A stretch of 64,000 nt of DNA from AC-32 sp963754265 (GTDB taxonomy: Bacteria > Actinomycetota > Thermoleophilia > Gaiellales > Gaiellaceae): the NCBI GenBank assembly GCA_963754265.1, contig CAVWFB010000007.1:124001-188000 (forward strand). The letters run 5' to 3'. Numbering within the stretch: the stretch's first letter is position 1; each line of letters starts with the position of its first letter. Both the position numbers and the translations under genes were made by a program. The notes under the pieces are model-generated. The model had not been told where the DNA came from and did no database searches. It saw nothing but the letters and a program-made list of their open reading frames with translations. Below, piece by piece: positions 24,639-31,864 of the stretch.

Positions 24639-25889
24639 GTGGCAACCACCGAATTCGAGCCCCTTCCGGCCCTCGAGGGCACCGAGCCGCGACTCGGGAC
24701 GCTCGTGATGAAGTTCGGCGGCACCTCCGTTGCCGACCCGGAGAAGATCAAGGACGTCGCGCGCCGGCTCGTGGCTGCCCGAGCGGAGGGCAACCGCGTC
24801 GTCGCCGTGCTCTCCGCCATGGGCGACTCGACCGACGAGCTCGTTCGCCTCGCCTACGAGGTCTCGCCGCGCCCCAAGCCGCGCGAGCTCGACATGCTGA
24901 TCTCGGTGGGCGAGCGGATCTCCTGCGCGCTCGCCGCGATGGCGATCCACGACCTCGGCGCCAAGGCGATCTCGCTCACCGGCTCGCAGGCCGGGATCGT
25001 CACGGACACCGTCCACGGCCGCGCGAAGATCGTCGACGTCCGCGCCCGCCGCATCCACGAGGCGCTCGACCAGGACCGCATCGTGCTGGTCGCGGGATTC
25101 CAGGGCGTCTCGACCGACTTCGACATCACGACCCTCGGCCGCGGCGGGTCGGACACGACCGCGGTCGCGCTGGCCGCGGCGCTCGGCGCCGAGGTCTGCG
25201 AGATCTACACCGACGTCGAGGGCGTCTTCACGGCAGACCCCCGCCTCGTGCCGCAGGCGCGCAAGCTGCACGCGGTCAGCTACGAGGAGATGCTCGAGAT
25301 GGCCGCCTCGGGCGCGCGGGTCCTCCAGGTACGCTCGGTCGAGGTCGCGCGGAACCACAACGTCAAGCTCCACGTCCGCTCCACGTTCTCGGGCGCGGAC
25401 GGCACCTGGATTCGCGAGGAGGACGAACGGATGCTCGAGAAGGCGCTCATTTCCGGGATCACGCACACGCGCGAGGAGACGCTCTACCGCGTCGACGGCA
25501 CGAGCCCGGCGCGGCTGTTCGCGGCGCTCGCCGAGGCCGGCGTGAACGTGGACACGATCCTCCGCACCGGTCCCGAGATCCTCTTCTCGGCGCCCGCGGA
25601 AGACCGCGAGGTCGCCGGCGACACGCTCGAGAGCCTCGGGGTCGACTGGAGCGCGCGCGACGACCTCGGCAAGGTGAGCGTGATCGGAGCGGGCATGAAG
25701 AGCCACCCGGGAGTGGCCGCGAAGGCGTTCGAGACCCTCACCGAGGCCGGGATCGAGCCCGAGATCGTGATCACCTCGCCGATCAAGATCGCCTGCCACG
25801 TGCGGGGCGAGGACGTCGAGCGCGCCGTCGCCGAGCTGCACCGCGCCTTCGAGCTCGACGCCCCGGAGGCCGAGCGCCAGCATGCGTGA
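24639..25889 (+). CDS. lysC: Aspartate kinase
   Basis: 416 residues. The kinase domain begins with VMKFGGTSVADPEKI and contains GRGGSDTTAVALAAAL. Two ACT regulatory domains fill the last 150 residues, giving the standard monofunctional enzyme controlled by lysine and/or threonine. It makes aspartyl phosphate for lysine, methionine, threonine and diaminopimelate. GTG start with TAGACT (24626-24631) 7 nt upstream. It overlaps asd by 8 bp. Confidence 0.96.
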   Translation: MATTEFEPLPALEGTEPRLGTLVMKFGGTSVADPEKIKDVARRLVAARAEGNRVVAVLSAMGDSTDELVRLAYEVSPRPKPRELDMLISVGERISCALAAMAIHDLGAKAISLTGSQAGIVTDTVHGRAKIVDVRARRIHEALDQDRIVLVAGFQGVSTDFDITTLGRGGSDTTAVALAAALGAEVCEIYTDVEGVFTADPRLVPQARKLHAVSYEEMLEMAASGARVLQVRSVEVARNHNVKLHVRSTFSGADGTWIREEDERMLEKALISGITHTREETLYRVDGTSPARLFAALAEAGVNVDTILRTGPEILFSAPAEDREVAGDTLESLGVDWSARDDLGKVSVIGAGMKSHPGVAAKAFETLTEAGIEPEIVITSPIKIACHVRGEDVERAVAELHRAFELDAPEAERQHA

Positions 25890-26820
25890 TGCGCGCATCG
25901 GGGTGATCGGCGCGACCGGCGCGGTGGGCGCCGTTGTCCTGGAGCTCTTGCGCGGGCGCGGCTTCGAGAACGTCCGGGCCTTTGCATCGGCGCGCTCGGC
26001 GGGCACGAAGCTCGCGGACGGCCGCGTGGTCGAGGAGGCGACCTCGGAGACGCTTTCGGCGGGCGACCTCGATCTCTGCCTCTTCTCCGTCGGGACACGC
26101 GCGAGCAGGGAGCTCGTGCCTCACGCGGCTCGCGGCGGCGCCGTCTGCATCGACAAGTCCGCAGCGTTCAGGCTCGAGCCGGGGATCCCGCTCGTCGTGC
26201 CCGAGGTGAACGGAGATCGTGCACTGGAGCACAAGGGGGTTCTGGCGAACCCGAACTGCTGCGCGATCCCGCTCGCGCTCGTGCTCGCGCCGCTGCACGA
26301 AGCGGCCGGGCTGCGGGCCGTCCGCGTGGCCACCTACCAGTCGGCTTCCGGCGCCGGCGCGCAACGCTTGCAGCGGCTGCTCGACGAGCCGCAGGCCGAG
26401 CACGACCTGGCGATGGACTGGGACTACGACGGCGAGGAGTTCGAGGAGGAGTCGAAGCTGCGGGACGAGACGCGCAAGATCCTCGAGCTGCCCGATCTGC
26501 CGCTGACCGCGACCTGCGTGCGGGTCCCGGTGCCGGTCGGACACGCCGAGTCGGTCTGGCTCGAGACCGAGCAGCCGTTGTCTCCCGACCAGGCGCGCGA
26601 GGCGCTCGCGGCGGCCGACTCGGTGCGCCTCGAGGAATTCCCGACTCCGGGCCGGGCGGCCGGCGGCGACGAGGCTCTCGTGGGCCGAATCCGGCGCGAT
26701 CCCGCGGCCGAGAACGGGCTCTCGCTCTTCCTCGCCTGCGACAACCTGCGCAAGGGTGCGGCGCTGAACGGGATCCAGATCGCAGAGCTCGTGCTCTCGC
26801 GGCGCCCGATTCCGGCCTAA
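25882..26820 (+). CDS. asd: Aspartate-semialdehyde dehydrogenase
   Basis: 312 residues. An NADP-binding start (IGVIGATGAVGAVVLELL), the active-site Cys in NPNCCAIPLAL (C126 in the family position), and the C-terminal RKGAALNGIQIAE box. It reduces aspartyl phosphate from the overlapping lysC product. It is somewhat short for the family (usually 330-370), with a compact dimerisation region, but all key boxes are present. Confidence 0.94.
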   Translation: MRDARIGVIGATGAVGAVVLELLRGRGFENVRAFASARSAGTKLADGRVVEEATSETLSAGDLDLCLFSVGTRASRELVPHAARGGAVCIDKSAAFRLEPGIPLVVPEVNGDRALEHKGVLANPNCCAIPLALVLAPLHEAAGLRAVRVATYQSASGAGAQRLQRLLDEPQAEHDLAMDWDYDGEEFEEESKLRDETRKILELPDLPLTATCVRVPVPVGHAESVWLETEQPLSPDQAREALAAADSVRLEEFPTPGRAAGGDEALVGRIRRDPAAENGLSLFLACDNLRKGAALNGIQIAELVLSRRPIPA

Positions 26821-26844
26821 ATACGCCGGACTCCGCTCTTTCTC

Positions 26845-26873
26845 TCAAGACGCCGCCGCGAAATCCCGATACC
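26845..26873 (+). promoter_or_regulatory. Sigma28/WhiG-like promoter
   Basis: TCAAG at 26845-26849, 16 nt, then CCGATA at 26866-26871. The same two boxes at the same spacing precede the diguanylate cyclase at 60441. The layout resembles the FliA/WhiG consensus TAAA-N15/16-GCCGATAA. The predicted transcript would begin only a few nt before ATG 26883. Confidence 0.5.
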
Positions 26874-26882
26874 TACCGGGAC

Positions 26883-27356
26883 ATGCGGCCCGCACGTCTC
26901 GATCACAGCTTCTTCGAGGACGAGCCTCGCTCGCACCTCGGCGCGCTGCTCCTGCGCAAGGGGCTCGTCACGAACGAGGAGCTCGACCAGGCGCTCGAGG
27001 AGAAGCAGCCGGGCGAACTGCTCGGCGAGGCGCTCGTTCGCCTTCGGTTCTGCTTCGAGGACGACATCGCCCGCGTCCTGGCAGAGCAGTCGAACGTCGA
27101 GTTCGTGGATATCGGCGTGACGTCCGTCGACTATCGCGCAACCGAGCTACTCGCCCGGCGCGAGGCCGAGCAGCTGCACGCGATCCCGATCCGCGTGCAT
27201 TCCGACGGCACCGTCTCGGTCGCCGTCGCCGACCCGACCGACGAGACCCTTCTCCCCAAGCTCAAGCTCGCGCTCGGCGGGTTCGACGTACGGCTCCACG
27301 TGACGACCCAGTCGGCCCTGCGCGCAGCCTGGGCCACTGCGTACCCCCAGTCCTAG
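26883..27356 (+). CDS. Stand-alone GspE/PilB N-terminal (MshEN-like) domain protein
   Basis: 157 residues matching the T2SSE_N domain that precedes type IV pilus and type II secretion ATPases: HLGALLLRKGLVTNEELDQAL, then a second LGEALVRLRF-type repeat, then DPTDETLLPKL. No ATPase domain follows. The paired LGxxLL motifs resemble the MshEN c-di-GMP-binding pattern, so it may be a c-di-GMP adaptor for a pilus system. Its stop overlaps the convergent acetyltransferase-like gene by CTAG. Confidence 0.8.
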   Translation: MRPARLDHSFFEDEPRSHLGALLLRKGLVTNEELDQALEEKQPGELLGEALVRLRFCFEDDIARVLAEQSNVEFVDIGVTSVDYRATELLARREAEQLHAIPIRVHSDGTVSVAVADPTDETLLPKLKLALGGFDVRLHVTTQSALRAAWATAYPQS

Positions 27357-27979
27357 GGCCTCCGCGGCTCCGGCAGGGGCTCCGGGAGGAAGGCCTCGCG
27401 CAGGGCCCTCAACACCTTCCAGCGCTTCCCCTCGAGCACGGGCACGAGCCCACCGAGCTCCAGCCGGGCGAGCTGGACCGACCCCGACGAGCGGACGACC
27501 TGAAAGCCGAAGTCGGCGAGGAAATCCTGCGGGAAGACCGTGCGGTGGACGAGGAAGCGCTCGTAGTCGGACTCACCCTCCGGATAGCGGTACGCGAAGG
27601 CCTCAAGGGCGGCGGCGCCCTTGTCCTTCGCCTCGCCGATGGCTGCGAGAAAGAGCGACTGGAGCACCCAGGGGCTCGAGCGGTCGACCAGGTAGGCGCA
27701 CGTGACGACCACGGCGTCGTCGGACGGCGGTCCCGCCGGAAGCTCGAACGCGCGGGGGAAGAGCCGGGCCGGGCCGAACTGCATCGAGCCGAGCACGCGC
27801 CCGTCGTCGTCGGCGTAAAGCGACCCCCAAGCACCGAACTCCGTCTCGGCCTTCTCGATCCAGCGCTGCTTGTCGACCGTACGGCCGGCCGTGCGGGACT
27901 GCCACCACACGCACTCGTGGCAGACGGACGGCGCTCGCTCGAGCGTGGCGCCCGTGAGGCCGTGGATCCGGAGACTCAC
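27353..27979 (-). CDS. GNAT-like acetyltransferase, last gene of the sdh operon
   Basis: 208 residues. It begins with a Cys-containing segment (SVCHECVWWQS), then a GNAT-like core with GSMQFGPARLFPRA, a VVTCAYLVDR strand and a QSLFLAAIGEAKDKGAAALEAFAY helix. The acetyl-CoA P-loop is weak, so activity is inferred. GTG 27979 overlaps the Asp23 gene stop as GTGA, which defines the start; the frame stays open upstream only by chance. Confidence 0.7.
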   Translation of the reverse strand: MSLRIHGLTGATLERAPSVCHECVWWQSRTAGRTVDKQRWIEKAETEFGAWGSLYADDDGRVLGSMQFGPARLFPRAFELPAGPPSDDAVVVTCAYLVDRSSPWVLQSLFLAAIGEAKDKGAAALEAFAYRYPEGESDYERFLVHRTVFPQDFLADFGFQVVRSSGSVQLARLELGGLVPVLEGKRWKVLRALREAFLPEPLPEPRRP

Positions 27980-28278
27980 GCCGGCGGGCCGACTTCGTCC
28001 ACGACCACGTCGACCGCCTGCGGGCGGGCCCCGGCCATCCGTTCGAGGTAGTCGGCGACATGACGCTGGAGCTCCCGTCCGACGTCCGGCGCAGAGGCGC
28101 CCCAGGCGAGCTCGACGTGGAGCTCGACCCTGACCGCACCAGCCTCCCCGTTCACCCGCACGGCGCCGTGCCGCGGCAACCGGCTCTCGACCAGCCCGAC
28201 CACGCCCTCGACCTCGACCGCCGCATCGGCCGCGTAGCTGGCGAGCACATCCGCTGCCACGCTCGCGTTGCCCTCCAT
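27976..28278 (-). CDS. Asp23/Gls24 family envelope-stress-like protein
   Basis: 100 residues with the family pattern: SVAADVLASYAADAAVEVEGV, then VRVELHVELAWG and a final helix plus VDVVVDEV. Asp23-like proteins attach at the membrane and respond to envelope stress. ATG 28278 overlaps the phosphoesterase stop (TGATG); a TTG one codon upstream is an alternative. Tight overlap on both sides places it inside the long sdh operon. Confidence 0.85.
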   Translation of the reverse strand: MEGNASVAADVLASYAADAAVEVEGVVGLVESRLPRHGAVRVNGEAGAVRVELHVELAWGASAPDVGRELQRHVADYLERMAGARPQAVDVVVDEVGPPA

Positions 28279-29090
28279 CAAGCGGATTGTAGGTCGAGCT
28301 CGGTCGCCTCAGGCCTCGCGAGGAAGCGGAAGGGAACAAAGGTCGTGCCGAGGCCGGACGAGAGGTGGAGCATGCCACTGGGCCGCCGGTAGAGACCGCG
28401 GATGTACGTCCAGCGGATGTGCGCGAGCCGCAGGCGTCCGCCCGGCCAGGGGACGCAGATCTGTCCGGCGTGCAAGTGTCCTGCGAGCACGAGATCGAAT
28501 GCGCCCGGCGGGAGCTTGTCGATCACGTTCGGGAAGTGGCAGAGGAGGATCCGCAGCTCTGCCTGCGGATCGACCAGGCGCTCCGGGTGCGACCGGCAGC
28601 GGCGGTACGAGCGCGGGTCGACGCCGACGATCTGGACGCGCTTGCCCCGCAGCTCGAGCGTCCGCGAGTCGTCCGAGAGCAGCGTCGCCGGATCCAGGTC
28701 GTAGAGCTCGGCCGGGTGCGAGAACGGATCGCGGGTGTGCGCGAAGTCGTGGTTGCCGAGCACGGCGAAGCAGTTGGGCATCCGCGCGAGCAGCTCTCGC
28801 AGCCGCGGCTCCCCGCTGCGGCGCGAGAGCAGGTCGCCGCTGATCAGCGTCAGGTCAGGGCGGCGCTCCTCGACCCACGACACCGCGCGCTCGACCGCCT
28901 CCGAGCCACGCGACGGGACGCCGAGGTGGAGGTCGGAGAGGTGCGCGATCCTCAGTCCCTCCAGCTCCGCCGGCAATCCCGGCAGCGGGCACCGGAGCGT
29001 CTCGAGCCGCACCCACCCGGCCTCGAAGTGTCCCCACCCCGCAGCGCCGGCGCCGAGGGCGGCGCCGAAGGCCGCGAGCCTGCGCGGCAC
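28278..29090 (-). CDS. Calcineurin-like metallophosphoesterase
   Basis: 270 residues with the five metal-binding blocks in order: HLSDLHLG, ISGDLLSR, LGNHDF, LLCHFPN and AGHLHAGQ. The C-terminal IRWTYIRGLY and HLSSGLGTT are typical of the YkuE-like group. A hydrophobic N-terminus may tie it to the membrane. GTG 29090 overlaps the TAG stop of the HdrB-like gene by one base. The substrate is unknown. Confidence 0.9.
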   Translation of the reverse strand: MPRRLAAFGAALGAGAAGWGHFEAGWVRLETLRCPLPGLPAELEGLRIAHLSDLHLGVPSRGSEAVERAVSWVEERRPDLTLISGDLLSRRSGEPRLRELLARMPNCFAVLGNHDFAHTRDPFSHPAELYDLDPATLLSDDSRTLELRGKRVQIVGVDPRSYRRCRSHPERLVDPQAELRILLCHFPNVIDKLPPGAFDLVLAGHLHAGQICVPWPGGRLRLAHIRWTYIRGLYRRPSGMLHLSSGLGTTFVPFRFLARPEATELDLQSA

Positions 29091-29980
29091 TAGGCTTCTG
29101 CTTCGAGCTTCTCGACCATCGGCCCCACCGGCACCACGTGGCGCTTGAACTGGAGCTCCGATTCCTCCAGCCCGGCCGCGACGCCAATCAGCTGGGAGAG
29201 GTGGAGGATCGGCATCTGGTAATCGCGCCCCGTGGCCTTCTTGAGCTTCGACTGCCACGCGTCGAGCGAGAGGTGGCAGAGCGGGCAGGGCGTCACGATC
29301 GCGTCGGCACCGGCCTCGGTCGCCTGCTCGATCGGCTGGATCAGCTCACCCAGCGCGACGTCCTCTCGCGCCTGGATGATCGGAAAGCCGCAGCACTTGA
29401 TCTTCGCCGGATAGTCGATCGGCTCGCCCCCGCAGGCCTCGATGATCGCCTCGAGCGACCATGGCTTGTCGGGATCCTCGAAGCCGAGGATCTTCGAGGG
29501 CCGCAGGATTTGGCACCCGTAGAACGGCGCCACCTTGAGCCCCTTGAGGCCTTTGTGCGCGACCTCCTTCAGGCGCTCGTACCCGTCGCCTTCGGCGATC
29601 AGCCAGAGCAGGTGCTTGACGTCGACCGTGCCCTCGTACGGCGGCGCTCCGACGGTCTCGAGGTTCGCGCTCACCCGGGCGCGCAGGTTGTCGTCGTTCT
29701 TGAGCTGCCAGTTGGCCTGGCGCAGGTTGAGCGTGCAGACGTTGCAGATCGTCATCAGCGTCTCGTTCCCGGTCGCCTCTGCGTAGGCCAGGATGCGCGC
29801 GTTCAGGTGCAGGTAGTAATCCGGCTCGGCCTCGTGGATGTCGCCGGCGCCGCAGCAGGTGACCGACTCGAGCTCGTCCAGCTCGATCCCGAGCTTGGGC
29901 GCGAGCGCCTTCGTCGACGTGTTGAGCTCCTTGGCCGAGAGCGCCGCGAGGCAGCCCGTGTAGTAGGCGACCTTGCTCAT
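29090..29980 (-). CDS. HdrB-like CCG-domain subunit of succinate dehydrogenase (SdhE/SdhC-type of type E complexes)
   Basis: 296 residues with two cysteine-rich CCG repeats. The first is C10-x31-C42C43-x35-C79-x2-C82. The second runs FYGCQIL, IKCCGFP and PCPLC. In heterodisulfide reductase these hold non-cubane clusters. In type E succinate:quinone reductases this subunit replaces the usual cytochrome b anchor, which is absent here. The ATG overlaps the sdhB stop by 4 bp (ATGA). It likely passes electrons from SdhB to quinone at the membrane. Confidence 0.88.
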   Translation of the reverse strand: MSKVAYYTGCLAALSAKELNTSTKALAPKLGIELDELESVTCCGAGDIHEAEPDYYLHLNARILAYAEATGNETLMTICNVCTLNLRQANWQLKNDDNLRARVSANLETVGAPPYEGTVDVKHLLWLIAEGDGYERLKEVAHKGLKGLKVAPFYGCQILRPSKILGFEDPDKPWSLEAIIEACGGEPIDYPAKIKCCGFPIIQAREDVALGELIQPIEQATEAGADAIVTPCPLCHLSLDAWQSKLKKATGRDYQMPILHLSQLIGVAAGLEESELQFKRHVVPVGPMVEKLEAEA

Positions 29981-31038
29981 CCCTCTGCGGGCGGGGGCTC
30001 CACCCCGGGCTGGATCTCCGGCGCGTTCTCGCGCGCACCCGACTCCTCGAGGAACTCGATCTGGCCGAGCGCATGCTCGCCCTGGACGATCCCCAGCGCG
30101 CCCTGGCGCCCCTGGTCCCTGATCAGCTCGCGCAGCTGCCGGGCCTCGCGCACGTCCTTGGCGACATGCGGCGGAATCGGCGAGGGAACCTTGCCGTGCT
30201 TCGCCAGGTTGAGCGCGAAGCCGATCTCCTTGATCGCCGTGACGACGCCCTGCGTCTTCGGCACGAGCTCGGTCTCCCGAAGCCATCCGGTCGTCTCGGC
30301 CGACTTGACGAACCACTTCGCGTGCTTGGCGCCCATGTCGTGGTCGACGTCGAGCCGGATCGACTCGGCGCCGAGCTTCGCGATCGCGTCGCGCGGGTCG
30401 ACGCCCTTTGGACAGCGCTCGTTGCAGAAGTAGCAGCGCGTGCAGTCCCAGATCCCGTGCTCCTCGTTGAGGATGTTCAGGCGCTCGACATCGGCCTGGT
30501 CGCGCGCGTCGCCGACGAAGCGGAAACCCTTCGCGAGCGCCGCGGGACCCATGAACTCCGGGTCCGACTCCATCGAGTTGCACTCGGAGACACAGCAGCC
30601 GCACATGATGCAGAGCGCCTCCTTGTGGATCGCGTTCATCTTCTGCTGCGAGACGATCCGCTCCTTCTCGGCGGGCTCGTCGTACCCGGGATCGAGCCAG
30701 GGCTTGACCGAGCGCACCTTGTTCCAGAACGGCTCCATGTCGACGACGAGGTCCTTCAGCACCGGCATGTTCCCCATCGCCGAGATCACCGGCACGTGGC
30801 CCGCGTCGGCGATCGGCTTCATGCGCTCCTTGCAGGCCAGGATTGCACGACCGTCCATCCGCATCCCGCAGGAGCCGCAGATCATCATCCGGCAGCTCTT
30901 GCGGTAGGCGAGCGTTCCATCGTGCTTGTCCTTGATCAGGTCGAGCACATCGAGCAGGCACGCCCACTCGGGCGCGTCGACCTCGTACTCGCGTAGGGCC
31001 TTGTCGCCCGAGACCGGGTCGTACCGCCAGATCTTCAG
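29977..31038 (-). CDS. sdhB: Succinate dehydrogenase/fumarate reductase iron-sulfur subunit
   Basis: About 353 residues. The 2Fe-2S domain has C49, C54, C57 and C69 (SCRMMICGSCG, ILAC). The first 4Fe-4S motif is CIMCGCCVSEC. The last motif is CTRCYFCNERCPKG, which has one more Cys than the usual 3Fe-4S site and matches type E enzymes. A long C-terminal extension follows. Conserved coding (LKIWRYDP) runs upstream of the first GTG (30948), yet no ATG, GTG or TTG is in frame there. I place the start at CTG 31038; GTA at 31044 could be a miscalled GTG. Confidence 0.85.
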   Translation of the reverse strand: MKIWRYDPVSGDKALREYEVDAPEWACLLDVLDLIKDKHDGTLAYRKSCRMMICGSCGMRMDGRAILACKERMKPIADAGHVPVISAMGNMPVLKDLVVDMEPFWNKVRSVKPWLDPGYDEPAEKERIVSQQKMNAIHKEALCIMCGCCVSECNSMESDPEFMGPAALAKGFRFVGDARDQADVERLNILNEEHGIWDCTRCYFCNERCPKGVDPRDAIAKLGAESIRLDVDHDMGAKHAKWFVKSAETTGWLRETELVPKTQGVVTAIKEIGFALNLAKHGKVPSPIPPHVAKDVREARQLRELIRDQGRQGALGIVQGEHALGQIEFLEESGARENAPEIQPGVEPPPAEG

Positions 31039-31051
31039 TGCTACGTCCGTG

Positions 31052-31864
31052 TCAGCCCCCTTGTGGTCCCAACAGCTGCGCGAAGTCGACCACCGTCGTC
31101 GCCGGAGGCGGCGTGATCGTCACCGGCGCCCCGAAGTCATACAGCTCCATCGAGATCTTCGCCGCCTGGTTCTTGCTCGCGTGCTGCGTGTATCGCACCT
31201 TGTGGACGAAGCCGTCGTCGCCCACCCAGACGTCCACCGGGAGTTGCGACACTCCCGCGACGTCGATCACCCGGCGGATCGAGCGCCTCGTCGCGCCCTT
31301 CGCACTGCGCGCCGCCTGTTCGAGATCGATCGTGGAGCGGTAGTGCGTCGTCTGCTCTCCTCTGACCTTCTCCTCGCCCACCTCCTCCACCTTTCCGGTC
31401 GACCCCCGGAGATAGGCGAGCGCGGCGTTGGGCGTCGGGTTGGAGTCCACGAGGCTGCCGAGGTCGACCCCGTGCTGCCGCGCCAGCTGCGCGAGGTCGA
31501 CCCGCACCCATTCCTTGCCTGCGGGCAGAACCTGCTGGAAGACCGGCGAGCGGAGGTAGAGCGTGCTCCCGTGCGCGAGCGTGTCCACCGTCGACGCCTG
31601 GCCGTTGGTCTCGACGGTCATCGCCAGCCTGCCGGAGCCCGTCGTGCTGGTGTCGAAGACGCCGCGGCCGCCACCCTCGATGCCCTTCCCGGAGATGCCG
31701 AAGTCGACCTTGACGCTGCCCGAGCGAGTGGTGTCCGCAGCAGCCTGGGCGATCGGGTTCGCCTCGGAGCCGCCGCCGGTGTCCGCGCTCTTGTCGTTGC
31801 TGCCACAGCCGGCCGCGGCCAGGAGGAGCATCACGACGGCGGCAAGAGCAGCGAGCCGAGGCAT
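31052..31864 (-). CDS. LppX/LprAFG-like lipoprotein inside the sdh operon
   Basis: 270 residues. A signal peptide with lipobox LLAAAGC predicts Cys lipidation. The mature part has long amphipathic strands (LAMTVETNGQASTVDTLAHG, LYLRSPVF) and LPVDVWVGDDGFVHKV, which resemble the LppX/LprG or LolA half-barrel that binds lipid. The ATG overlaps the sdhA stop (TGATG), and its stop lies 13 nt before the sdhB start. Why a lipoprotein separates sdhA and sdhB is unclear. Confidence 0.8.
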   Translation of the reverse strand: MPRLAALAAVVMLLLAAAGCGSNDKSADTGGGSEANPIAQAAADTTRSGSVKVDFGISGKGIEGGGRGVFDTSTTGSGRLAMTVETNGQASTVDTLAHGSTLYLRSPVFQQVLPAGKEWVRVDLAQLARQHGVDLGSLVDSNPTPNAALAYLRGSTGKVEEVGEEKVRGEQTTHYRSTIDLEQAARSAKGATRRSIRRVIDVAGVSQLPVDVWVGDDGFVHKVRYTQHASKNQAAKISMELYDFGAPVTITPPPATTVVDFAQLLGPQGG

